32,498 nt of DNA from an uncultured Verrucomicrobiales bacterium (GTDB lineage: Bacteria; Verrucomicrobiota; Verrucomicrobiia; Verrucomicrobiales; Akkermansiaceae), in NCBI GenBank assembly GCA_937991965.1, contig CALKLP010000313.1, positions 1 through 32,498 on the forward strand, read 5' to 3'. Every line of letters begins with the position of its first letter. Positions within the stretch are counted from its first letter, which is position 1. The notes under the pieces are model-generated. The model made no database searches. It saw nothing but the letters and a program-made list of their open reading frames with translations, and had not been told where the DNA came from. The position numbers were made by a program, and so were the translations under genes. Positions 1 to 6,676 of this stretch are shown one piece after another.

Positions 1-218
1 GGACGTTGCGGCACCTCCACCAAGACATGAAAATGGTTCGACATCACACAATAGGTCACTACCCGCAAACCATAGAGCCCTTCATACAACCGCATGAGCG
101 CGATAAACTGCTCCTTTTCCTCCTCCTGCAGCACAAACTCCCGGTTCACAACCCGTGACACACAGTGATAATATGCTTTCGCAAAGTGCTTCGGAGCTAA
201 TAAGCGCGGTCTTCTCAT
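1..218 (-). CDS. RAYT-type Y1/HUH transposase (REP-associated tyrosine transposase), C-terminus cut by window edge
   Basis: About 72 N-terminal codons are present; the rest lies beyond the left edge. The protein begins MRRPRLLAPKHFAKAYYHCV and contains YCVMSNHFHVLVE, the HUH metal-binding motif of Y1 transposases, preceded by the SRVVNREFVLQ stretch usual in RAYT proteins. RAYTs are single-copy, chromosomally settled relatives of IS200/IS605 transposases, associated with short palindromic REP sequences, and act as single-strand DNA endonucleases. The start is the ATG at 218-216. A GGGACAGG repeat lies upstream at 1326-1347, and an IS30 element has landed between the two. The catalytic Tyr is outside the window, so activity cannot be judged. 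Confidence 0.88.
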   Translation of the reverse strand, partial: MRRPRLLAPKHFAKAYYHCVSRVVNREFVLQEEEKEQFIALMRLYEGLYGLRVVTYCVMSNHFHVLVEVPQR

Positions 219-254
219 ACAGGAAACCTAGGTAAAACAACGAATCTTGTCTCT

Positions 255-1306
255 GGATTGACTTCCGAAGTGCAACAAATCGTGCCCTGATGCACCTGAA
301 ATACAATGATCAAGACATATCGACACCTTAACAAATATGACCGCCATACACTCTTTAGACTTAGAAAGGATGGTATGAAAATTCGTAGAATAGCTGAAAT
401 CCTAGGCTTCTCTCCCTCAACGATTTCGCGCGAACTCAAACGCAATCAATACCAACCAAATTGTTACTCAGCTATTGTTACTAACCCAAAAAGTAGATCT
501 CGACGGTTTATGGCTAATCACCTTAGACGTAAAATTCGTAAAGAACATCATCACTTTATTAGAGAGCAACTTATTCTTACTCTAAGCCCTGAACAAATCG
601 CTTCTCTTTTCCTTTATAAATTTGGGTTCTCTATATCGACTAAATCTATCTATCGTTACATCTATAAATACGCTTGGCATTATGACAATTTAGAGCCTCT
701 TCTGCGTAAAAAGAGTCGTATCAAACGAACTCCCTGGAGAAGAAACTTATCAGAATCCTCTAGATCAAAAAAATCTATTACTCAAAGGCCTAAAGAAGCT
801 TCCAACCGTTCTGAATACGGGCATTGGGAAATGGATCTCTTCCTCGGACCTAAAGGCTCACAATCCTCCTCACTTATACTTGTAGAAAGAAAGTCGTTAT
901 ACTCCATCGTCTCTAGAATCCCCAATAGGTCTAATAAGGCTATTACCAAAGCTCTGAAAAACTCTCTCAAAGGGAAAATTGTTCATTCTATAACTACTGA
1001 TAATGGTCCTGAATTCCTAAACCATAAGGCTCTATCTACCGCAGCTGGAGGCGCTGATATTTACTACTGTGCTCCTTATGCAGCTTGGCAAAAAGGGCTC
1101 GTCGAAAACACTGTCGGTCTCTACCGACACTTCTTCCCAAAAAAGACGCCTCTCCCAGAAACTTATCATCCTTATAAAAAAGCTCAAACCCTCATTAATA
1201 ACAGACCAAGAAAGACTCTTAACTTTAAAACTTCAGCTTCTTTACTCGACAAAATTTCTCTTAATTACTAACCTTAACCGATTTGTTGCACTTCGGGGGT
1301 AAATTC
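255..1306 (+). mobile_element. IS30-family insertion sequence
   Basis: A single transposase gene is enclosed by terminal inverted repeats. The left copy at 266-282 (CGAAGTGCAACAAATCG) is the exact reverse complement of 1279-1295. Weaker complementarity extends outward to about 255 and 1306. The short target duplication of this family could not be fixed because the outer ends are imperfect. The element sits between the RAYT gene and its upstream repeat. It is more AT-rich than the core genes. Confidence 0.88.
306..1271 (+). CDS. IS30-family transposase
   Basis: The 321-residue protein is full length for the family. The N-terminal helix-turn-helix is seen around residues 8-50 (KYDRHTLFRLRKDGM, then IAEILGFSPSTISRELKRN), which binds the terminal repeats. 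The catalytic DDE core is complete: D177 in HWEMDLFLG, D232 in TTDNGPEF, and E267 in KGLVENTVGLYRHFFP. The reading frame has no interruption, so the element could be active. The gene fills nearly all the space between the inverted repeats and has low GC, as expected for a recent arrival. Confidence 0.95.
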   Translation: MIKTYRHLNKYDRHTLFRLRKDGMKIRRIAEILGFSPSTISRELKRNQYQPNCYSAIVTNPKSRSRRFMANHLRRKIRKEHHHFIREQLILTLSPEQIASLFLYKFGFSISTKSIYRYIYKYAWHYDNLEPLLRKKSRIKRTPWRRNLSESSRSKKSITQRPKEASNRSEYGHWEMDLFLGPKGSQSSSLILVERKSLYSIVSRIPNRSNKAITKALKNSLKGKIVHSITTDNGPEFLNHKALSTAAGGADIYYCAPYAAWQKGLVENTVGLYRHFFPKKTPLPETYHPYKKAQTLINNRPRKTLNFKTSASLLDKISLNY

Positions 1307-1325
1307 ACATTGTCAAATCTTTTTC

Positions 1326-1347
1326 TATAAAGGGACAGGCGGTCTAA
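1326..1347 (+). repeat. GGGACAGG repeat, copy 1 (upstream of the RAYT gene)
   Basis: TATAAAGGGACAGGCGGTCT matches the repeat copies at 3035, 3794 and 4809 over about 22 bp with three differences. If the IS30 element is removed, this copy lies about 55 bp upstream of the RAYT start codon. That is the position where REP-type repeats usually flank their RAYT gene. It also forms the edge of the decayed transposase fragment. Confidence 0.7.
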
Positions 1348-1551
1348 GCGGACATATCCTCCTTCTCGGTGACTGACAGAGATCTTCGCGCCAAACTCTA
1401 CCTTTTTCCCAGCCTTGCCTCTGACGATTGGGCGCACATGCGGCTGGCTAATGCTGACGATCCGGTCCGCGACACTGTGCGTGTGGTTCTAATACATCTC
1501 CAGCTGTTGCTCATAGGGGTGTGGGTCAACCACTACCTCACTCCTAAATTA
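1333..1551 (-). pseudogene. Decayed IS1182/IS5-like transposase fragment
   Basis: On the minus strand the frame reads VDPHPYEQQLEMY, an in-frame TAG, then HSVADRIVSISQPHVRPIVR, followed by GKAGKKVEFGAKISVS and YVRLDRLS. The SQPHVRPIVRGKA..VEFGAKIS string is characteristic of the central catalytic part of IS1182/ISNCY-like DDE transposases. Only about 70 codons remain, with a nonsense codon. The fragment ends in the GGGACAGG repeat, so the rest has been lost. The open frame on the opposite strand over this stretch is only its shadow. Confidence 0.75.
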
Positions 1552-1650
1552 AGAGCTTTCTTCGGTGTCATTCTATTTGGCACAATGCGATTTCTTCTTT
1601 TTTCTTATTAGACTTTACAGTGGTCAGACTCAGCCTTTAATAATGTTTTT

Positions 1651-2907
1651 ATGCCGAAAATTTGCGTAAATATTATATTGCTGTTAGCTTTACAATTCTC
1701 ACATGGTAAAGATTGGAACGAATACTCTACTGATGATCTCATCCCAGAAAACTGGTGTATAGATACAAATTTAGATTATTCAAAGCATATTCTTTCATGG
1801 CAAAGAGGGGTTGTAGATAAGTCCTATTATATAATAGACTCATACAGGCAAGGAGCTTTAGAGGTCGGCAAGCTATACCTTTCTGGGCATGCCTCTTTCT
1901 CCTATTATGCGGAAAACACAAACACCTCGGGTAAATTCCCATTGCTTGGTAGGTTTCCATCTCAGCATTCATCAGGAAAAAGCGGGGACGAACAGACGAT
2001 CGATAACTTAGACGTCGCCATAACATACGCCCCTACAAACTGGATAAACGTATTTTTACATGGTATCTACACGGAGCTAGAGTTTCCGGGGCAAGAGGAA
2101 AAGCAAATACGAGAGGCATTCGTTACGCTAGGCGACTTAAACCGTTTTCCATTCTATGTAACCTTTGGGAGAAAAACTGTCGATTTCGGAAACATGCAAT
2201 CATATAATCCGACCACTCACTCTGTAACTAATCACTATTACAGGGTTGATTCTGACGATGCAGTTCTAGAGCTTGGTTACGTTCAAAATAACTTTAGATT
2301 AGCACTCACTGGTATAGCTGGAGGTAGACAGCTGAGAGTGGCAGATCTGCCAGAAAGTGGATTTCTTAAAAACTTCGCAGTTTCAGCAACATATGATTTC
2401 CCTGAATATTATGGATGGCAGGTAGATGCTGGAGCTGGATATATCTACAATACAATTTACGATTCTAATAATGCTAACCATCCAGGAGTAAACTCCCAAC
2501 CATTTCTAGAGCAACACCGTAATGGCGCTTATGACGTGTGGTTAGAGGCCAAATACGGAAACCTATCATTGATGGGCGAATTTACCCAAACGGAAAGAGG
2601 TTGGCCTGCAACGGGAGCCGCAGTAAGAGCAATTACTGTCCAAGCAGCATATGACTTTAACCTTTACGACATGCCTTCCCGCCTTTCAGTGGTCTATGGG
2701 CACGGGAAGCAAGGAGGTAATGGGGACGAATATGAATCTTTACAGCAACTTGCGGCTGGCTTGGAAACATTCATAACTCCAAATTTAGCTATCAGTGCAG
2801 AATACCTTTATAACAAGAGCTTCGTGCCATTAATTATGATTACTAGAGCGTCAGACCAGAGTGTCGAAGCGCATACCCTAGCACTTAGTGGAAGACTCTT
2901 CTTCTAA
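1651..2907 (+). CDS. LbtU-like outer-membrane porin/siderophore channel
   Basis: The 418-residue protein has an N-terminal signal peptide (MPKICVNIILLLALQFSHG) and the alternating, aromatic-rich pattern of an outer-membrane beta-barrel, ending in LSGRLFF with the usual terminal phenylalanine. The segment FYVTFGRKTVDFGNMQSYNP, followed by VTNHYYR and a DDAVLELGY strand, resembles the LbtU family, named for the Legionella legiobactin receptor that works without TonB. Iron-siderophore uptake is therefore possible but not shown. It is AT-rich, stands alone on the plus strand and lies among mobile-element remains, so horizontal origin is likely. No Fur box was identified. Confidence 0.7.
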   Translation: MPKICVNIILLLALQFSHGKDWNEYSTDDLIPENWCIDTNLDYSKHILSWQRGVVDKSYYIIDSYRQGALEVGKLYLSGHASFSYYAENTNTSGKFPLLGRFPSQHSSGKSGDEQTIDNLDVAITYAPTNWINVFLHGIYTELEFPGQEEKQIREAFVTLGDLNRFPFYVTFGRKTVDFGNMQSYNPTTHSVTNHYYRVDSDDAVLELGYVQNNFRLALTGIAGGRQLRVADLPESGFLKNFAVSATYDFPEYYGWQVDAGAGYIYNTIYDSNNANHPGVNSQPFLEQHRNGAYDVWLEAKYGNLSLMGEFTQTERGWPATGAAVRAITVQAAYDFNLYDMPSRLSVVYGHGKQGGNGDEYESLQQLAAGLETFITPNLAISAEYLYNKSFVPLIMITRASDQSVEAHTLALSGRLFF

Positions 2908-3034
2908 AGAGCTCATCTCTCTTTTTAAAGCTAATTGTCGATTGCAGAAACTCCGAAAATAACCATCGCTAAAACAATGAACGCGCTGTATAATTGCACT
3001 ATGGACTTTCCAAAATTAGAGACTGAAGATATAA

Positions 3035-3057
3035 TATAAAGGGACAGGCAATCTAAT
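3035..3057 (+). repeat. GGGACAGG repeat, copy 2 (3' end of module 1)
   Basis: The sequence TATAAAGGGACAGGCAATCT followed by AAT is identical to the copies at 3794 and 4809, and the ATAA just before it is shared too. It lies about 28 bp beyond the stop codon of the minus-strand lipoprotein gene and marks the downstream end of that module. Confidence 0.85.
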
Positions 3058-3085
3058 ATGTTCGAGTAAATGACACGTTGATCGG

Positions 3086-3610
3086 TTACCAATTAACGTC
3101 TTTTGTTAATACCTGTTGTAACTCAAAGCTCATTTTCCTTTTCGCTCCTCCATCTATAGAATAGTAAATTTCAAAAGTGATATTAGGGGTCTCAATAAAA
3201 TCTTTAAAAGCTGTAAAATCTTTAAATTCTGTAAAATGTTCTAATCTAATAGCAGAATTATATAGCCTTCCAGGTTCAAAACTACTAGAAACTTCCTTAT
3301 TAATTAATTTTTCATAACTGTTATCAATCTTAATTTTTTCTATTAAAACTTTATATGGTGAATCACTAACTAGTATCAGTGATATATTTGGGCGTTCTTT
3401 AGGCGAAAACTCCTCAAAACTAGGGATAAATAAAACGCCATTGGAAATAAACTCTTGATGATTTAATTTGATTTTTTTAGCGGTCAGTTTTGAGTTATAA
3501 AAATCAATCCTTATGTTATTTGTAGGTTTATGCTTGTAATATTCAGCGTCAATAAAACACCCAGTTAAGGTCAGCAAAGGAAACATCCATATTTTTTTCA
3601 ATATTTTCAT
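3086..3610 (-). CDS. Small lipoprotein, candidate immunity protein (module 1)
   Basis: The protein of about 174 residues starts with a lipoprotein signal (MKILKKIWMFPLLTLTGC), the lipobox cysteine following LTG. The remainder looks beta-rich and matches no family I recognise. A strong ribosome-binding site (GGAGGT) precedes the tandem ATGs at 3613 and 3610. It overlaps the end of the upstream open tail by ATGA, indicating translational coupling. The position, directly behind a start-less tail and inside a repeat-bounded module, suggests an immunity protein for an envelope-active toxin. This is inference from layout only. It may equally be an unrelated lipoprotein. Confidence 0.75.
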   Translation of the reverse strand: MKILKKIWMFPLLTLTGCFIDAEYYKHKPTNNIRIDFYNSKLTAKKIKLNHQEFISNGVLFIPSFEEFSPKERPNISLILVSDSPYKVLIEKIKIDNSYEKLINKEVSSSFEPGRLYNSAIRLEHFTEFKDFTAFKDFIETPNITFEIYYSIDGGAKRKMSFELQQVLTKDVNW

Positions 3611-3768
3611 CATCTTACATTACCTCCTAAGGCTTTAAATGGTACCCAGTCTACTAACATGTGACCAGCTCCTTTAATTACTAAATCAGTTGCACTACTT
3701 AAGTTGTTTACCCTATTTACTGGAACTGCGTTAATATAGTTATAGGTTCCCTTGTAACGAGTATTAAA
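3610..3768 (-). pseudogene. Start-less C-terminal tail preceding the lipoprotein (module 1)
   Basis: An open frame of 52 codons begins inside the bordering repeat, right after an in-frame TAA. It contains YKGTYNYINAVPVNRVNNL, then SSATDLVIKGAGHMLVDWVP, and ends GGNVR at a TGA that overlaps the lipoprotein ATG. There is no start codon or ribosome-binding site for it. It reads like the last part of a longer protein cut off at the repeat. I do not recognise the domain. C-terminal tips of Rhs, Cdi or other polymorphic toxins are the obvious comparison because of the tightly coupled downstream gene. Confidence 0.55.
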
Positions 3769-3788
3769 TTACCTGTCCCTTAGTAAAG
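3760..3788 (-). repeat. Inverted GGGACAGG repeat, 5' border of module 1
   Basis: This 29-bp stretch, with core ATTACCTGTCCCTTAG on the plus strand, is identical to 5494-5522. On the minus strand it reads TAAGGGACAGGTAATTTAAT, an imperfect match to the plus-oriented copies. It lies immediately 5' of the start-less tail of module 1. Confidence 0.85.
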
Positions 3789-3793
3789 TATAA

Positions 3794-3816
3794 TATAAAG
3801 GGACAGGCAATCTAAT
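3794..3816 (+). repeat. GGGACAGG repeat, copy 3 (3' end of module 2)
   Basis: TATAAAGGGACAGGCAATCT plus AAT. The last base is shared with the stop codon of the minus-strand LRR gene, so the gene ends exactly at the repeat. Together with the inverted copy at 3760-3788 it forms a pair of facing arms. The 23-bp arms have about four mismatches and are separated by about 10 bp, a REPIN-like palindrome that could form a hairpin. Confidence 0.85.
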
Positions 3817-4715
3817 TATATTCCAGAATATATCGCTTTATCTCTATTCAGTTTATAATGTCTTTTTATATTAAACATTGCAGATTCTAGCTTAGGTAAA
3901 CCCTCTAATACTGATATATCACAATCTAAAATATTAGTGCTTTCAAAAAACCGAATAGACTTTAAATTTTTAAGATGGGAAAGAGTCTTCAGAGTTTCTA
4001 TTTCCTTAATTCCATTTAACTCTAAATGCTCTACAGAATCAGGTAGCGAAAGAAGTGACTCACTAGTAATTTTACTAGCCCCCTCAAATTTTAGATAATT
4101 TAATTTTTTACATTCTTCTAAGCTTTTTAGGTCTACTAATCCATGACAGCCATGAAACTCAAGGCTTTCTATACTTGGGTTCAGACCCTGTAATGATTGA
4201 AGTCTAGACTTCACTAAAATAAGCTCTTCTAAGGATTCTAAATTTTGGAATAATTGAAGGTTCTTTTTGTTATAACCCGTAATTTCTAGATTTTTCAAAT
4301 GGAAACACTCTCCTATGCTTTCATCGCCTTTATGCCAAAAGCACGAAAGTTTTTCTAGTCTATCAAACAGCCTGTAGTTAATTGGCATTGAGAGCTTTTC
4401 TCCGATAAAAAGGAACCTAAGCCCCTCTAACTCTTCAATTACAGAAAGATTTGCAACACTATTTAAATTAAGTATTCGCAGATAATCTAAATCCAGCTCC
4501 TTTAAAAAATTTAGAGGCTCAGGAGTCCAAGACGGCATCGCGTATTTATTTAACTGTGAATATATAGGATCATCAGAAAAGGGACTCTCTGAATATGAGA
4601 GTTGTAAGCCTTTTACTTCCAACTGCTCCAAAGCCTTCTTTGCCTGCTTTGAAAACTTCCCAAAGACCCTTATTACAGCTCCCCATTCCCCTTGTATTAC
4701 TTTATAATATTCCAT
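3816..4715 (-). CDS. Leucine-rich-repeat protein, candidate immunity protein (module 2)
   Basis: The 299-residue cytoplasmic protein has no signal peptide. From about residue 70 onward it is built from irregular leucine-rich repeats of about 22 residues: LRILNLNSVANL, LRFLFIGEKL, LKNLEITGYN, LEELILVKSRL, IESLEFHGCHGL, LNYLKFEGASKI, VEHLELNGIKEI and LKSIRFFEST. LRR proteins serve as binding scaffolds, and LRR proteins have been described among polymorphic-toxin immunity genes. The start is one base after the stop of the preceding tail. The stop touches the bordering repeat. The gene is AT-rich. A toxin-neutralising role is inferred from layout only. Confidence 0.8.
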   Translation of the reverse strand: MEYYKVIQGEWGAVIRVFGKFSKQAKKALEQLEVKGLQLSYSESPFSDDPIYSQLNKYAMPSWTPEPLNFLKELDLDYLRILNLNSVANLSVIEELEGLRFLFIGEKLSMPINYRLFDRLEKLSCFWHKGDESIGECFHLKNLEITGYNKKNLQLFQNLESLEELILVKSRLQSLQGLNPSIESLEFHGCHGLVDLKSLEECKKLNYLKFEGASKITSESLLSLPDSVEHLELNGIKEIETLKTLSHLKNLKSIRFFESTNILDCDISVLEGLPKLESAMFNIKRHYKLNRDKAIYSGI

Positions 4716-4716
4716 C

Positions 4717-4830
4717 TTATCTTCTCGGTGGTGAAACCTTATTTGATAACTTCACACCATTATCTAATAATTCATCATACATCTTAACCTCAAAGGCTTC
4801 ACGTATAATATAAAGGGACAGGCAATCTAA
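4717..4830 (-). pseudogene. Start-less C-terminal tail preceding the LRR gene (module 2)
   Basis: An open frame of 37 codons enters from the repeat at 4809-4831, reads REAFEVKMYDELLDNGVKL and then SNKVSPPRR, and stops at a TAA one base before the LRR start codon. It has no credible start site of its own. A short, charged, basic-ending tail tightly joined to the next gene is the same layout as in modules 1 and 3. Domain not recognised. Confidence 0.5.
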
Positions 4831-4831
4831 T
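4809..4831 (+). repeat. GGGACAGG repeat, copy 4 (between modules 3 and 2)
   Basis: Identical to copies 2 and 3 over TATAAAGGGACAGGCAATCT plus AAT, with GTATAA before it as in copy 3. It forms the 3' border of module 3 and directly adjoins the tail of module 2, which lacks an inverted 5' border copy of its own. Confidence 0.85.
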
Positions 4832-4919
4832 TACGCAGATCGGGTGGACTTCCAGACGACGCATTACCCTGCGCACGGTGGAATGTCACCAAAGGGCCGC
4901 ACCAGGCATGACACCACGC

Positions 4920-5064
4920 TTACTCCGATTCTCGCTTGCGAACGCCTTTGGGCTCGCTTCGATTAGACGGAAATTCACGTTTCCATGCACGACCCCATAA
5001 GGTCAGCAGATCATCGTGACAGTGCATTTACTCCGTTTTACCGCTTTTGGGTTCGCTTTGATTA
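4920..5064. repeat. Two imperfect direct repeats in a non-coding stretch
   Basis: The 4833-5075 stretch holds no convincing gene and is richer in GC than its neighbours. Two related segments lie in it, 4920-4966 and 5028-5064. Both start TTACTCCG and end with CGC, TTT, GGG, TCGCTT and GATTA in the same order; the first copy has about 10 extra bases. Their nature is unknown; they may be remains of another mobile element. Confidence 0.45.
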
Positions 5065-5075
5065 ACTCTTTAATT

Positions 5076-5297
5076 TCAAATGTCAAAATATGCCAATAGT
5101 GAGAATAATAGGTAAAATATACATATACCCAGAGCTACTTTACTCGATGCTGTAAGTAATTCTTTACTAACAGTTTCTTTAATTGAAAAAATTTTACTAA
5201 GTAACCTTACAAGCCAATCAAATGTTTTTGGTCTAATTAGAAAAATTAGAGAACAAATTCCTAAAAAAAGAAAATTTATTTTAATGAGTAAATCCAT
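5076..5297 (-). CDS. Small two-TM membrane protein, candidate immunity protein (module 3)
   Basis: The 73-residue protein has two hydrophobic segments, about residues 4-22 (LIKINFLFLGICSLIFLI) and 53-71 (VALGICIFYLLFSLLAYF). A charged amphipathic stretch with KTFDWLVRLLSKIF lies between them. The ATG at 5297 follows the TAG of the preceding tail by 4 bases. No family is recognised. Small two-TM proteins are common as immunity partners of membrane-acting toxins, and the position matches the genes of modules 1 and 2. Being short, it could be a chance frame, but the membrane pattern and coupled start favour a gene. Confidence 0.6.
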   Translation of the reverse strand: MDLLIKINFLFLGICSLIFLIRPKTFDWLVRLLSKIFSIKETVSKELLTASSKVALGICIFYLLFSLLAYFDI

Positions 5298-5301
5298 ATA
5301 A

Positions 5302-5502
5302 CTATCTTCGCCTTCCTTGTTTACGTAAGTATTCGCTTTGCAGTGTTTTAGAAAAAATTGTCGAGCTTCTAGATGTGGTTACTCCAAAATCTAAACCTCC
5401 TGCGAAGTTTTTTGAAAATGATTTACTGACTCCGACTGCATAAGATTTATAACCTGTATCATGAAAGTTAATTGTAAAATTTGCACTAAATACAGTATTA
5501 AA
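5302..5502 (-). pseudogene. Start-less C-terminal tail preceding the small membrane protein (module 3)
   Basis: An open frame of 66 codons starts right after the TAA inside the border repeat (the same FNT codons as in module 1). It reads VFSANFTINFHDTGYKSYAV, then GVSKSFSKNFAGGLDFGVTT, and ends QSEYLRKQGRRR at a TAG 4 bases before the next ATG. It has no start codon near the border. Glycine/serine-rich beta-like sequence with a basic end is compatible with a toxin tip or a cut-off secreted protein. The family is not recognised. Confidence 0.55.
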
Positions 5503-5522
5503 TTACCTGTCCCTTAGTAAAG
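5494..5522 (-). repeat. Inverted GGGACAGG repeat, 5' border of module 3
   Basis: The 29 bp are identical to 3760-3788 (core ATTACCTGTCCCTTAG on the plus strand). It is the right-hand edge of the whole module array. Beyond it, 5523-5645 shows no gene or repeat, and core genes begin with the Fur regulator. Confidence 0.85.
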
Positions 5523-5645
5523 AAATTTCTTAACTCCTTGAAATAAAAAACCTGCAGCTTCGCCAGATCAATAATCCAAATAAAGCAAAATCAGGTTGTC
5601 CCTCCCACCCTACTATAAGCTTTATAATTGCAGATCATTACACCG

Positions 5646-6173
5646 TTACTTCTTCCGGTTTGGCAAACGCTTTTGGGTGACACGGGCTTGAATCAGGTTC
5701 GCACATGTCCCTGATGCTCGGAGTTTTTCGCAGCAAGCCTCGATGCGGAGGGATTTTTTCACGGGGCGGAACCCCATCCGGCGGGAGAGACAATCATTCA
5801 GTAGCTCCAGATGATTATCTTCGAACTCAACTACTTTACCGCAATCGACACAGACAAGGTGATTGTGCACCGGGTTTTCCATGAAATTGGGATCATAGGT
5901 AGTGACATCCTCTCCGAGGTCGATCTCAAACAACATCTCTGCATCTACGAGCAACTTAACGGTGCGGTACACCGTGGCGCGGGAAGCCTTGATATCCGTC
6001 TTGCGGAGGCGATCTAGCAACTCCTCGATCGTAAAGTGCTCACTGCTAGAGAAAATCTTCTCGACCAGCTCATTACGTTGCTTGGTTTGGCGTAACCCTT
6101 GGGATGCCACATAGGCATCCAGCTTTTGTCTGATAAAGTCGTTCATCTCCGAGAAATACTCTAAAAATTTCAT
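5646..6173 (-). CDS. fur: Fur/PerR-family metalloregulator
   Basis: The 175-residue protein has the Fur layout. The N-terminal winged helix (RQTKQRNELVEKIF, TIEELLDRLRK, SRATVYRTVKLLVDAEML, about residues 26-84) binds DNA. The C-terminal dimerisation/metal domain starts at HNHLVCVDCGKVVEFED, with His103, His105 and the zinc-binding pair C108/C111. Further cysteines are at 147, 148 and 157. Fur proteins repress iron-uptake or peroxide genes when metal-loaded; which metal this one senses cannot be decided here. An alternative start is the Met at residue 10. It is divergent from the lipoprotein-uvrB pair with only 35 bp between. Confidence 0.88.
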   Translation of the reverse strand: MKFLEYFSEMNDFIRQKLDAYVASQGLRQTKQRNELVEKIFSSSEHFTIEELLDRLRKTDIKASRATVYRTVKLLVDAEMLFEIDLGEDVTTYDPNFMENPVHNHLVCVDCGKVVEFEDNHLELLNDCLSRRMGFRPVKKSLRIEACCEKLRASGTCANLIQARVTQKRLPNRKK

Positions 6174-6208
6174 TCCCAGATCACAAGAAACTTATTACTT
6201 AAAACGTC

Positions 6209-6658
6209 ATGAAGTATTTCTTGGCTTTCTGCGGCGCATTTTTCCTCGTCAGTTGTGCCCCCCCCATCGAGGTTTCTCAGTTCCATCTGCGTGACGAATC
6301 TACGCGGAACCAACCCGTGCCCATGATTAAGGCTGAGGCAAACTTCCGCTATGACCATAATCTTGAAAAAGCCGACCGAAAACTCCGTCACGGACACTAC
6401 TACGTCATCCGTTGGAATAATAACGCACTCACGAGTAAAGGCCTCCCACTTACCGTCAAGTTCAGTTACCGCCAAGCTGACCAAGGACGCGAATCGCGGG
6501 TGCTCACTCAGACCATCTCCCCGCGCGAGATGGGCAAGGTTGAATTTCAGGTCATCAGTCATGAATATCAAAAGAGTGGGCGAATCTTAGCGTGGCGAGC
6601 GGAGCTGATCCAAGAGGGAAAGGTTCTCGCGAGTGAGGAGTCTTTCCTTTGGAACTAA
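6209..6658 (+). CDS. Small lipoprotein upstream of uvrB
   Basis: The 149-residue protein begins with a lipoprotein signal peptide (MKYFLAFCGAFFLVSC) with lipobox LVSC, then a globular region with alternating beta-type pattern (GHYYVIRWNN, LPLTVKFSYRQ, WRAELIQEGKVLA). I do not recognise a family. It is 18 bp upstream of uvrB and probably cotranscribed, which looks positional rather than functional. An open frame on the opposite strand covers part of it but is a shadow, because the lipobox supports this frame. Confidence 0.75.
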   Translation: MKYFLAFCGAFFLVSCAPPIEVSQFHLRDESTRNQPVPMIKAEANFRYDHNLEKADRKLRHGHYYVIRWNNNALTSKGLPLTVKFSYRQADQGRESRVLTQTISPREMGKVEFQVISHEYQKSGRILAWRAELIQEGKVLASEESFLWN

Positions 6659-6676
6659 ATTACCAACCCTACCGCC

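Noticed and set aside
1369..1611. Plus-strand open frame of 80 codons
   Set aside because: It is the shadow of the minus-strand IS1182-like transposase fragment and matches nothing.
6170..6571. Minus-strand open frame of 133 codons opposite the lipoprotein
   Set aside because: The plus-strand frame has a clear signal peptide and lipobox; this one has no features.
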